A stretch of DNA of 64,000 nt from Azomonas agilis. Its GTDB lineage: Bacteria > Pseudomonadota > Gammaproteobacteria > Pseudomonadales > Pseudomonadaceae. The translations under genes and the position numbers were made by a program. The stretch is from NCBI RefSeq assembly GCF_007830255.1, contig NZ_VLKG01000015.1, positions 1 through 64,000 of the forward strand, written 5' to 3'. Below the pieces are notes generated by a model. The model was not told where the DNA came from and did not search any database. It was given only the letters and a program-made list of their open reading frames with translations. Of the stretch, positions 8,660 to 17,399 are shown piece by piece (the first letter of the stretch is position 1; every line of letters starts with the position of its first letter).

Positions 8660-10567
8660 TTAGGCATTTAATCTATTTTTTACAACATCTTCAGCAAGAA
8701 TATCCAAAAGCATTTCTTGGATAACTTCTGACTTTATCGAATAACTAAGAAAACCTACTCCTCTTGTATCACTTTTTTCGTCAGGAATATCAGTAATATA
8801 CTCATCATCTACATGTCTTAAGTTTGGACACATAGCAAAATGCTCTGGAAGTGACTTCATTCCCTTACAGTTATGCCCTACGCCCGGCTTCTTAGCAAAA
8901 CGTGCTATATGTAAAACATCGGTACCTGAGTTTGCTACGAAACAATCTGCAAGCATTGCAAAAGCTATCTTACGCTTTGAGCTTGCACCAATTGTACTAA
9001 ATACACGCACCTGATCAGGAATAGTTTTTTCTATGAGGCTTACAAACTCTTCAAACTCTTTTACTCTGGCAAAATCTTTTTCAGTGGGGTTAATTGGCAT
9101 AGTCCAACCATCAAAAACAACCCCCGCTCCCGGAAATTTTTGTGCAATAAAACTAATAACCGAGGAAATAGCATCGGCTTGCTCAAGCCAAGATCTTTTT
9201 TCTATAGTGATGCCAAAAGAAATTAAGGGAAAACATTTTTTAGCCTCAGCTAACCCTAAGCTTTCTTTAAGCCCAATAGAGCGAATAGCATGACTTACTA
9301 AAAACTGATCAATTTCCTTTACATGGCTCGTATTTGCTAAAGAAAAACCAACACCAATCTGAACGACAAATTTTTTTGATAGGATGTTTTCATCCCTGAT
9401 AAGCCTAAGATCAGAAGTATTTTCTTTAGAAGTTAAGCTATATAACTCTTTAAATGAATAAAAAGCTGATCCTGGGCTATAAATTATTTCAGGCACTCGA
9501 TCTAATACACATTTTTTTTGAAGTAGATCCATACCATGGAGTATTTCATAATAAAAATGGTACGGACGTGGAAAAGAGGCCACTATGCCTCGAAATTTAT
9601 TTTCGCTAGCACTTCTTGAGTAAGATAAAAACTTAGAAAACTTGCTAAAGATCAAATGTAAAACATTCAAAAGTATATCTTCAGATGCATGTTTTATACG
9701 TACAGCAAGCTTTCTTTTTGGAAAGTAAACCAAATCAGCAGAAGTAACTTGCTGAATGACAAAAAACACTTCTTTTGATGAATCAACAAATCTTAACACT
9801 GTTAAATTTGGCAAATTAAAACTTTCGGAGCAAACTGACCATTCATTTCTATTGAACGGACTAGGTATATGGCAAGTTCCTTGGCTCAAGGCAGATGAAA
9901 CCAGCACATGAGGAAACTCACGAGAGCCTAATAACTCTAAAAAAAATTTAAACTCCGACTTTTCCTTTCCTATCGCTTTGCTAAGCAGGGCATCCTTAAT
10001 AGAAACTAAAGAGCTCTTAATAAAAAGTAATTTTTCAACTTCCTCTTTTTTTAACTTCTCCAACAAAGCTGCATCAGTAGTTGATATATTATCTAACTCA
10101 TTAGTTGAATAGCGCTCCCAAGTCACTCTCACAGGGTCATGATCAGACTCAACCTCAACAGGCTCAATAACAAAAGTCTGCCAAGGCGTAGTTTTCCCAT
10201 CAATGGATAAACTCAACTCTAAAGGCTTATTAATGCTCTTAGAAACATCAAAATCAAAAGAAAAACCGCACCTTAATTGTTTAACCCTTTCAGCATCATC
10301 ATTAATTATTTTATTAACAACATCCCTACGATCCTTATTTAAAGAAAACCCACCGCCTCCATTTACTAAAATTTTTATATTGGATAAGTCCAAGGGATTT
10401 TTAGCTAAAACCCAGCCTGAAATCCGAATGTTTTTTTTTGAAACCCCTCCTAACTTAGGACTATCAAGACAAAGTCTTTTTATTTTACTACTAATATTTC
10501 CTTTTTCTGAAATCAGAGTAGCTACTCTAAACAGACTGTGACTTTCTTTCCTAAGAGGAGGACGCAT
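8660..10567 (-). CDS. Unknown polysaccharide-locus protein, paralogue A (possible glycosyltransferase)
   Basis: A 635-residue protein of unknown function, clearly homologous along its length to the 637-residue product of 13517-15430. Shared blocks include SFPRPYHFYYEILHGMD versus SFPRPHHFYYEIIHGMD, and FPGAGVVFDGW versus FPGAGFIFDGW. The N-terminal ~120 residues (RISGWVL ... KDRRDVV ... CGFSFDF) look like the beta-sandwich domain often attached to surface-glycan enzymes. The C-terminal part, with D-x-F-V-A-N-S-G-T ... H-I-A-R-F ... G-H-N, is reminiscent of GT-B-type glycosyltransferase nucleotide-binding regions. No signal peptide is seen. It is AT-rich compared with the rml genes, as transferred surface-antigen genes often are. 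The start is uncertain because no good ribosome binding site precedes the ATG. Confidence 0.7.
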   Translation of the reverse strand: MRPPLRKESHSLFRVATLISEKGNISSKIKRLCLDSPKLGGVSKKNIRISGWVLAKNPLDLSNIKILVNGGGGFSLNKDRRDVVNKIINDDAERVKQLRCGFSFDFDVSKSINKPLELSLSIDGKTTPWQTFVIEPVEVESDHDPVRVTWERYSTNELDNISTTDAALLEKLKKEEVEKLLFIKSSLVSIKDALLSKAIGKEKSEFKFFLELLGSREFPHVLVSSALSQGTCHIPSPFNRNEWSVCSESFNLPNLTVLRFVDSSKEVFFVIQQVTSADLVYFPKRKLAVRIKHASEDILLNVLHLIFSKFSKFLSYSRSASENKFRGIVASFPRPYHFYYEILHGMDLLQKKCVLDRVPEIIYSPGSAFYSFKELYSLTSKENTSDLRLIRDENILSKKFVVQIGVGFSLANTSHVKEIDQFLVSHAIRSIGLKESLGLAEAKKCFPLISFGITIEKRSWLEQADAISSVISFIAQKFPGAGVVFDGWTMPINPTEKDFARVKEFEEFVSLIEKTIPDQVRVFSTIGASSKRKIAFAMLADCFVANSGTDVLHIARFAKKPGVGHNCKGMKSLPEHFAMCPNLRHVDDEYITDIPDEKSDTRGVGFLSYSIKSEVIQEMLLDILAEDVVKNRLNA

Positions 10568-10670
10568 AAAATAAAACCTATTTCATAGTAAACACATTAA
10601 CAGAAAAATCGACTCTACTAGAGCAGACTTTAAAAGCAAATACTTACAATTAAAAAATATAAAATATATT

Positions 10671-11321
10671 TTACTTAAATAGATTTTTATAAACAGCATT
10701 AGCAATAACAAAATCTATTGACTCATTTATATCTATAGCTTCTATTTTTGAAACTTCAACTAGAGATGGTTTCAACCCAATCCTTCTATTTTTATTTAAA
10801 AAAACATCCTTTGTATACACATATAACCCAGTCGTTTCAGCGTAAAGTGGATCTAAGTCTTGGGTTCTTGGAATACTGGATGGATCATAATTAAATGGCT
10901 CTTTATTTTTCCAAAGAAACTCTTGCAACTTAACCACAGAAAGTGCCGAATCATAATCACCAGAGCAAACATCAGATACAGCTTTAGCGATGGATGTGTG
11001 GGATATAAAAGGAGCTGTTGCATGGGCCAGCACATATATATCCGCATCAACATCTTTAGCAAAAGATAGCATTACTTCGTTTATTTTCGTTTCTGACCTA
11101 TCAAGTAATTTATCGCGAGACAGATACTTTATACCATCTGGAATATCTTCTACTATTTCCGGACTACTACAATAAACATACACTTCATCAATTTGAGAAA
11201 CTTTTAAAAGAGACTCAAGAATATAATTAAATAACGGCTTACCTGAATCAAATCTCTTAGTATTTTTCCCCGGCAATCGCTCGTTATTCAATTTCATTGG
11301 AACATAAGCAACCACTTTCAT
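10671..11321 (-). CDS. Acylneuraminate cytidylyltransferase family protein (CMP-sugar synthetase)
   Basis: A 216-residue nucleotidyltransferase of the NeuA/PseF/KdsB type, which activates a 2-keto-3-deoxy sugar acid with CTP. The N-terminal P-x-K-x-N-x-E-R-L-P-G-K-N loop (VPMKLNNERLPGKN) binds the nucleotide. AHATAPF and the late E-A-I-D-I-N-E-S-I-D-F motif (metal-binding aspartates) are typical. A ribosome binding site AGGTGA precedes the ATG. It lies 19 bp after a NeuB-like synthase gene, so together they probably make and activate a nonulosonic or related acid; which one cannot be told. The 103 bp between this gene and paralogue A are AT-rich and hold nothing recognisable. Confidence 0.85.
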   Translation of the reverse strand: MKVVAYVPMKLNNERLPGKNTKRFDSGKPLFNYILESLLKVSQIDEVYVYCSSPEIVEDIPDGIKYLSRDKLLDRSETKINEVMLSFAKDVDADIYVLAHATAPFISHTSIAKAVSDVCSGDYDSALSVVKLQEFLWKNKEPFNYDPSSIPRTQDLDPLYAETTGLYVYTKDVFLNKNRRIGLKPSLVEVSKIEAIDINESIDFVIANAVYKNLFK

Positions 11322-11340
11322 AGCTCACCTAAACTAAAAA

Positions 11341-12873
11341 TTATTTAAAATACTTATGATGCTCACTGGAGTTCACTTTCTTTTCTTCACTACCTAAAAT
11401 AATTTCAGTATCTCTAATCTGGTCAACATATTCCTTAAAGGCTGAAGTCGTCAAATCTACGGCAACTGCGTCAAAGTGAGCCCAGTCTGTATTTCCTAAC
11501 TTGACATGCTTTTCAAGCATTTTTGCTCCAGCGGCTACGGCTAAAGCAGAAGCTTTCCAACCAAAATCATGGCTAGAATAACCAGGGACTATATTTGAAT
11601 GTTTTTTAGATAGCTCATAATAGTGACGCACTACTGCAATATTACAATCGTGCAGAGGTGTTGGATAAGCAGAATTGCACTGTAATAAATAAAGCTCTGA
11701 GCAAGCAGAAAAGTTCTCTAAAACAAACTTCTCATACTGAGCATCTGTCATTCCAGTAGATAAAACAACTCCACCCTTATGATTATTAGCTACATATTTT
11801 AGATAATCAGTATGTTCAGAAATAGTCGATGGCAGCTTCACTAAGCCCAAGCCAACCTCTTGCATAAACATATATGAAGCTTGATCTAATACAGAAGCAA
11901 ACCAAGTTATACCCAGTTCATTACAGAGACGATCAACAAACTCAAAATCATCTGCAGACAACTCTAACTGATATCGGTAATCGGCAAATGTCGTACCAAA
12001 AGGAGATACATAAGGAGCAGATAATTGCTCCACAGTATAAAACTCTTTTACATCTCGCTTTTGCAGCTTAACCATATCGGCACCTGCTGCTTTACTAGCT
12101 CGAATCATTCGCTCTAAACGAGAGCGATCACCAAAGTGATTCGTTGTAAGCTCTGCAACTACCTTTACTCTTTCAGTATCCGAGCTACTTAAATGATGGT
12201 GTTGAACCAAAGAGTCATTTAACTCTTGTACAGTTAATAAGCTAAAATTTCTACCACCAACATGTTTTACATTTAGTGAACTACCTTGTAAAAAATACAG
12301 AGTATTTAAAAAGTAAAACTCTTGAATCGATATCCTAATAGCTGCTTCTTCAGAGCTTTCGTTACTAAAAGAACGTTTAATCTGGATACTTTGCCCACGG
12401 CTCGGATCAAAATCGAAGCCAACCATATAAACAGTTTGAGGACGCTTACGAAAAGCGGCTACTTTCTTAGCAATCTTCAGCGCTGTTAAAAATAAAATAT
12501 CCTCAACAACAATCTCATCAGACATGAAACGTTGCATAATCAAATCGGATGAGGACTGAGTTAAGGGTACATAGGGCGCTACAGAAACCGCTTTTCCTTT
12601 GGCATCAAAGGGAAAAGCAGAAACGTAAAGCTGAGAGCGAAACCCAGACTCAGCTAAAGCCTGAGGAACCCATGGAGCATGCAATACTGAAATATCAACG
12701 GGTGCGATTCGCTCCGCATCATTGATACCTATAACTAAAGACCCACTAAATACCTTTGGATTAATTTCATCTATACTCGGCCCCTTCCCCACAATAAATA
12801 TATTATCTGTTCCGTATATCGACGCGATATTTTCGAGTTGGGTCGAGAAGTTTTCCATCATAGGGTTTGTCAT
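11341..12873 (-). CDS. NeuB-like sialic/nonulosonic acid synthase with an extra N-terminal domain
   Basis: A 510-residue fusion. About residues 232-500 form a NeuB-type TIM barrel that would condense phosphoenolpyruvate with a hexosamine-type acceptor. It starts VKVVAELTTNHFGD, has GADMVKLQKR, then STGMTDAQYE, LLQCNSAYPTP, GYSSHDFG and LEKHVKLG. About residues 20-215 are a separate domain opening with IFIVGKGPSIDEI, like the V/A-G-N/K-G-P-S-L motif of MptE/DUF115 proteins and GT42 sialyltransferases. The usual C-terminal antifreeze-like (SAF) domain of NeuB is absent; the protein stops soon after the barrel. A GAGGT ribosome binding site 8 bp upstream supports the ATG at 12873, so a 71-bp overlap with the preceding gene is probably real. 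Confidence 0.8.
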   Translation of the reverse strand: MTNPMMENFSTQLENIASIYGTDNIFIVGKGPSIDEINPKVFSGSLVIGINDAERIAPVDISVLHAPWVPQALAESGFRSQLYVSAFPFDAKGKAVSVAPYVPLTQSSSDLIMQRFMSDEIVVEDILFLTALKIAKKVAAFRKRPQTVYMVGFDFDPSRGQSIQIKRSFSNESSEEAAIRISIQEFYFLNTLYFLQGSSLNVKHVGGRNFSLLTVQELNDSLVQHHHLSSSDTERVKVVAELTTNHFGDRSRLERMIRASKAAGADMVKLQKRDVKEFYTVEQLSAPYVSPFGTTFADYRYQLELSADDFEFVDRLCNELGITWFASVLDQASYMFMQEVGLGLVKLPSTISEHTDYLKYVANNHKGGVVLSTGMTDAQYEKFVLENFSACSELYLLQCNSAYPTPLHDCNIAVVRHYYELSKKHSNIVPGYSSHDFGWKASALAVAAGAKMLEKHVKLGNTDWAHFDAVAVDLTTSAFKEYVDQIRDTEIILGSEEKKVNSSEHHKYFK

Positions 12874-13501
12874 CTAGAATTACCTCACACTTATATTCCA
12901 AAGCTAACATTATTCCAGGCAATAAATCCCAGATATAAGCTCCCTTAGGATTCACAAAACGAGTAAAAGATCCGCGAATTACGTTATAAAGATTATACAC
13001 AGCACAACCAGTAACCCTATATTCAATAGCCTCACTAAGGCCTTGAGCAATAGCTGGGTCATAGGATGATGAGAACCCCGTAATACGCGACTCTAATTTC
13101 ACAAGCGAATCACCAGTAATCAAACACTCGCCCAACTCTGGCATCAATAACATACTGCCTAAAAATTGGCCGTTACACCACAGTCCAACAGAAACCCCCC
13201 ATTCTTTCAAGCCAGAACAGAAATTTTCGGTACCATCAATTGGGTCCAACACAGCCAGCATTCCTGGCCTTTCCTGCCAAGCAACTGCATCAAAAGACTC
13301 CTCCCCAACAAACTGAATTTCTGGATCTTGCTCACGCAAAAAATCTAAGATTGCTTTTTCTAAAAACTTATCTGCCTCAGTTACTGGACTTCCATCCTCT
13401 TTATACTCAATGTTGTAACGCAGCTTTTGTATATACTCCAAATTATTCATAACTAGCTCACGAATGGATGCTAGAGTAGATCGTGCCTCTACAGTATTCA
13501 T
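12803..13501 (-). CDS. Inositol monophosphatase-family phosphatase
   Basis: A 232-residue Mg-dependent phosphatase of the IMPase/CysQ/FBPase superfamily. The metal-binding residues appear in order: V-T-E-A-D, G-E-E-S, the D-P-I-D-G-T-E-N-F motif, and a C-terminal G-A-Y-I-W-D-L-L-P-G motif with the last aspartate. A GAGGG ribosome binding site sits close to the ATG. It lies between the second paralogue and the NeuB-like gene and overlaps the latter by 71 bp, so it may dephosphorylate an intermediate of the sugar acid (for example a 9-phosphate) rather than act on inositol or PAP. That role is an inference from context. Confidence 0.85.
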   Translation of the reverse strand: MNTVEARSTLASIRELVMNNLEYIQKLRYNIEYKEDGSPVTEADKFLEKAILDFLREQDPEIQFVGEESFDAVAWQERPGMLAVLDPIDGTENFCSGLKEWGVSVGLWCNGQFLGSMLLMPELGECLITGDSLVKLESRITGFSSSYDPAIAQGLSEAIEYRVTGCAVYNLYNVIRGSFTRFVNPKGAYIWDLLPGIMLALEYKCEVILDDKPYDGKLLDPTRKYRVDIRNR

Positions 13502-13516
13502 TGATGCCCTCGAGCT

Positions 13517-15430
13517 TTAGCAGTTAAATAAATCAGCGGCCTCAAGTCTATTTTTTACACTACAACATTTCAATAGATCAAACAGCATTACGATGATAAT
13601 TTCTGGATCAATGGAATAACTAACAAACTCACTAGAAACACTGCCCATATTAACAGGCTTATCCTCGATATCTATAATATAGTCATCTGACACAAAATTA
13701 ATGTGAGGGCGCATATATGGATGCTCTAATATTTTTTTCATCGCCTTACAATTATGGCCAATACCGGGCCTTTTAGCAAAACGAGCAACATGTAGGGATC
13801 CGGTCACCGAATTTGCTATAAAGCAATCAGCAGCTCGTGAAAAAGCAATTTTTTTAATACTATCCGCACCCACGATATTAAAAAACTTAACCGACTCACA
13901 AGAAATTTTTTCTTTTATGGAGTCAATAACCTCATTATGCTGTTTAATTTGATTTTCATCATACTTTGTTGGAGTAATTGGTGAAGTCCAACCATCAAAT
14001 ATAAAGCCTGCACCAGGAAATACATTTGATACTCTATTGATAATCTCTGCTAGGCCATCCACTTGCTCTACCCACTTACGCTTCTCAACAGTGACACCTA
14101 GCAAAATCAGCGGAAAACAAGATCTCGCTATATCAATCTCAGCTTTTGTTTCAACATTTATAGACTTTAAACTATGATTAACCAAATGTGCGTCTATTTC
14201 CAATAGAAAATCATCGTATTCTAGCTTGTGGCCAACTCCTACGTGAATGACAAACTCTCTTTTCTCCAAAACCTCCTTACTAAGCATTTTTAAATCAATT
14301 ACTGTTTCAGTACAGTTTAATTCATACAAATTTTTAAAAGAGTAAAAATCAGCCCCAAGTCCATAAATAATTTCTTCTATATTAGTTAAGGCTCCAGACG
14401 TGTTCAGTACATCCATGCCATGGATTATTTCATAATAAAAATGGTGCGGCCTAGGGAATGAAGCAATAACTCCTCTAAAGGTATTCAAAAATGAATTTTT
14501 AGAATACCTTAATACGCTAGAAAAATTTTTAGCCAACTCAAAAAATGCATTTCTGAGCAACTCAAAAGATGCATGCATCAAGACTACCGCAAGCTTTCTG
14601 TTGGGAAAATATACTAAATCAGCAGAAGTTGCTTGCTGAATGATAAAAAAAGCTTCATTTGAATTCGTGGTAAACCTGAGAATCGTCAAGTTTGTTAAAT
14701 TAAAACTCTCCAAACACCTAGAAATCCCATCACTAAAAGGATCAGGTATTATACAAGCCCCATGGTCTATTGCCGAAGATACTAGAGCATCTGGAAAAAC
14801 CCTAGAGCAAAGCAAGTCTAAAAATATCTTAAAATAACTTTTCTCTGCTGGCTTAATAGATGGCTTTTCTGAGGCTTGCTCAATATTGAAATATACTATA
14901 TCAGGAGCCTCAATAGTAAATCCATGTCCCTGATGTGCAATAGTCTCCACAAACAACGCTTCATCGGAAGAAATTTGATCAAGATTATTTTTTATATACT
15001 TATCAAAAATAAAACCGGCTTTATATTTATCATCTTTGGCATCAATTAACTTAATGCGTTTCCAAGGAACTATTTCCTCTCCTACTGCGAAATTCAAATC
15101 AAACTCTGTATCTCCACTTTGAACACTGACCTCGAATAAAAAACCACACATCAACTGACTAGAGTCTTCGGGTGACGTGCTTAAAATGGTAGAAATTACA
15201 TCTGGCCTATTTCTGTTAAGTTCAAAACTTTTATTTCCTACCAGAATCTTAGTATTGGGATGATAAGCCTTCAGAATGACCCAACCAGAGATAGCAATCC
15301 TGTCTTCTTTTGCTGTGCCTACACTTGGAGTGTCTAGGCAAGAAGCCAAAACCTTAGATGATGTAGCTAAGCTAGCTGTATCAACTATTGCTGAAACAAT
15401 TAAAGTATTACTGTCGGCTTCGAATACCAT
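13517..15430 (-). CDS. Unknown polysaccharide-locus protein, paralogue B (possible glycosyltransferase)
   Basis: A 637-residue protein homologous over its full length to the product of 8660-10567. Conserved points include I-S-G-W-V in the N-terminal beta-sandwich-like domain, FPNRKLAV, the SFPRPHHFYYE block, FPGAGFIFDGW and the C-terminal AKRPGIGHNCKAM. The two copies differ at many positions, so the duplication is old or the two were acquired separately. They flank the three sugar-acid genes, which suggests that each handles a different linkage or acceptor; this is inference. No transmembrane helix or signal peptide is evident. Glycosyltransferase activity is a guess from the C-terminal motifs and the locus. 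Confidence 0.7.
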   Translation of the reverse strand: MVFEADSNTLIVSAIVDTASLATSSKVLASCLDTPSVGTAKEDRIAISGWVILKAYHPNTKILVGNKSFELNRNRPDVISTILSTSPEDSSQLMCGFLFEVSVQSGDTEFDLNFAVGEEIVPWKRIKLIDAKDDKYKAGFIFDKYIKNNLDQISSDEALFVETIAHQGHGFTIEAPDIVYFNIEQASEKPSIKPAEKSYFKIFLDLLCSRVFPDALVSSAIDHGACIIPDPFSDGISRCLESFNLTNLTILRFTTNSNEAFFIIQQATSADLVYFPNRKLAVVLMHASFELLRNAFFELAKNFSSVLRYSKNSFLNTFRGVIASFPRPHHFYYEIIHGMDVLNTSGALTNIEEIIYGLGADFYSFKNLYELNCTETVIDLKMLSKEVLEKREFVIHVGVGHKLEYDDFLLEIDAHLVNHSLKSINVETKAEIDIARSCFPLILLGVTVEKRKWVEQVDGLAEIINRVSNVFPGAGFIFDGWTSPITPTKYDENQIKQHNEVIDSIKEKISCESVKFFNIVGADSIKKIAFSRAADCFIANSVTGSLHVARFAKRPGIGHNCKAMKKILEHPYMRPHINFVSDDYIIDIEDKPVNMGSVSSEFVSYSIDPEIIIVMLFDLLKCCSVKNRLEAADLFNC

Positions 15431-15485
15431 CTATCTACCTATTTACTACGCTTGTTCAATTGGCACCTCACCCCCCTTTAGAGAG

Positions 15486-17369
15486 CTAATCTCCTAAAAA
15501 TGGCGTACGACCAATATTACTGATCAAACCACCCCATTTAAGAATCTCTGCTTCATCTAAAGCTGAATCCCCCTTCAAAACTACTGGGAACCCTAGTGCC
15601 TGCCACTTATCAATAGGATGTAAAATATGCATAGTGGCCAAACCAAGATCTCCAGGAAGTTGGGCATCGGCTACGACATTATCACCTATATGCAGGTAAG
15701 AGGTAATACCTTCGCGCTTCAAATCCTCTTTGACCATTTGCCACATACTTCCATTGTCTTTACGCTTTTGCTCAGCGCTGGAAACCAATAAGCGATAAGG
15801 TACAGATATGCCTACTTTACGCAGCATAAGACCCACTTGCTTACAATTGTAATAGGTATCCGAAATTACCCACAAGATATGCCCTTTGGCTCCTAAATAA
15901 TTGAATAAATCAACCATTTCTTGCTTTGGCTGAATCATTTCAAAATCGAGCTCAAACTCCCTATTCATAAGCAGTTGACCCTGCTCTTTAGATAAATTTA
16001 GTCGCTCTGCAAGCTCGACATAAATATCCTCAATACGAACATCACCCTGAAATTTAGCTTTTTCTCTTAAAGAAAACTCTGCAGTATTACGAGTGCTAAC
16101 GAAATCCTTCGGATTAGCGATAACTCCTTGTTTCACTAATTCTTGCCCTAACTTTAACTTGGCATAATCAGGTACAGTAAATTTCCGTCTTACCAAAGTA
16201 TCAAAAACATCAAAGCTTAATAGATGGATACGCTCAAGATGCGGTAACATCTTATCAAGGCTATTTTGATAGTTAGCCACTACATAGCTTTGATCCTTCG
16301 TAAAACGTCCAGAGGCCGGATGATAAAATAACTGGCTGTATCCATTATGCTCCGCTAACAACCCTAAAACCCGCTCCAATGCATGAAGCATAGATCCATC
16401 ATTAGGAAGAGGCTCGTCTGGAAAGTTTTCGTAAGTATAGGTTTTATCCAAAATACCTTTTAAAGCTTTAGGTCGAGCCCAGAACATGCCACCAGCAGGG
16501 TAACTTAAAAAATCAGTACTTTCAGGCAAGCCTAACTTTTCGTACCAACTTTTCATATAACCCTTATTACAGGTCACATGATTAACCCAAGAAGGCATCA
16601 TCCAAAACGTGGTCGGATAATAAATACCTATATCTGGATCTTTTAAAAACGCATTTAATATTTTTGTAACTACTGCGGGGTCTCTAAGCAAATACTCCGT
16701 CAGGTAGTCGCTCCACTGGGTCTGCTCTCTTCCCGAATATAGGGACTTTTTAGAGTGTAAATGGCAAAACAGATCATAATCTGATAAGCGATTCGCAAAC
16801 TCGACCAATAATGGCCCAAAATTTCTTCCTTTGTTAGGAACACACTTTAAAAAAACATTATTAACTTTCGGATGTTTAGAAAATCTCTCTATAGCCTTCT
16901 TTTTATTTTTTTCATCAGCTAAAGTGATAAACACATCTACCTTGACAGGCAACTGCTCTAAGGCTTCATAAAATCTGTCAATGTAATCGGCATAATAGAT
17001 GTGCAAACATACCGCGATTTTTAATAAGTAAGCTTTAAGAGGTAAAGAATTTTCATAATTAAGATTATCGCTTGGCGACCACTTATGAGAAACCGCGGTG
17101 TAACCTCTCCCCTCTTTTTCCCCATGACTTAAAAAATGAACTAGAGGGCTTTGTTGAGAGTGATATACATCAACATACATCCGATGATAACTTTCATTAT
17201 CAAACTTTGGTGATGGATTCACAGGCGAAAAATTTGATTTCTTCACATAATCGCTGAATGACTCAAAATCATTCTTAAATTTTCCACCATAGGTATTAAC
17301 ATACCAATTATGTGAAAATAATCCCTTATTTTTTGCTAAAACAAAGAGATCTTCAATTTTCATATTCAT
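15486..17369 (-). CDS. RgpF-like rhamnan synthesis protein fused to a HAD hydrolase domain
   Basis: A 627-residue protein with a short N-terminal module (about 1-100), an RgpF-family glycan-synthesis domain (about 115-370) and a HAD-superfamily domain (about 380-600). The RgpF part contains CLHIYYADY, NKGRNFGPLL and DYDLFCHLHSKKS. The HAD part has the nucleophile motif F-D-V-F-D-T with D387, then a later S-D-T-Y and H-I-G-D-N. RgpF proteins take part in rhamnose-glucose polysaccharide assembly, which fits the rml genes in the same run. The HAD domain could be a phosphatase or a non-catalytic module. ATG codons at residues 1 and 3 are both possible starts. It is probably co-transcribed with its neighbours (30 bp and 55 bp gaps). 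Confidence 0.82.
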   Translation of the reverse strand: MNMKIEDLFVLAKNKGLFSHNWYVNTYGGKFKNDFESFSDYVKKSNFSPVNPSPKFDNESYHRMYVDVYHSQQSPLVHFLSHGEKEGRGYTAVSHKWSPSDNLNYENSLPLKAYLLKIAVCLHIYYADYIDRFYEALEQLPVKVDVFITLADEKNKKKAIERFSKHPKVNNVFLKCVPNKGRNFGPLLVEFANRLSDYDLFCHLHSKKSLYSGREQTQWSDYLTEYLLRDPAVVTKILNAFLKDPDIGIYYPTTFWMMPSWVNHVTCNKGYMKSWYEKLGLPESTDFLSYPAGGMFWARPKALKGILDKTYTYENFPDEPLPNDGSMLHALERVLGLLAEHNGYSQLFYHPASGRFTKDQSYVVANYQNSLDKMLPHLERIHLLSFDVFDTLVRRKFTVPDYAKLKLGQELVKQGVIANPKDFVSTRNTAEFSLREKAKFQGDVRIEDIYVELAERLNLSKEQGQLLMNREFELDFEMIQPKQEMVDLFNYLGAKGHILWVISDTYYNCKQVGLMLRKVGISVPYRLLVSSAEQKRKDNGSMWQMVKEDLKREGITSYLHIGDNVVADAQLPGDLGLATMHILHPIDKWQALGFPVVLKGDSALDEAEILKWGGLISNIGRTPFLGD

Positions 17370-17399
17370 TTTACTTTTCTTTCACCAAAATTTGCTTAA

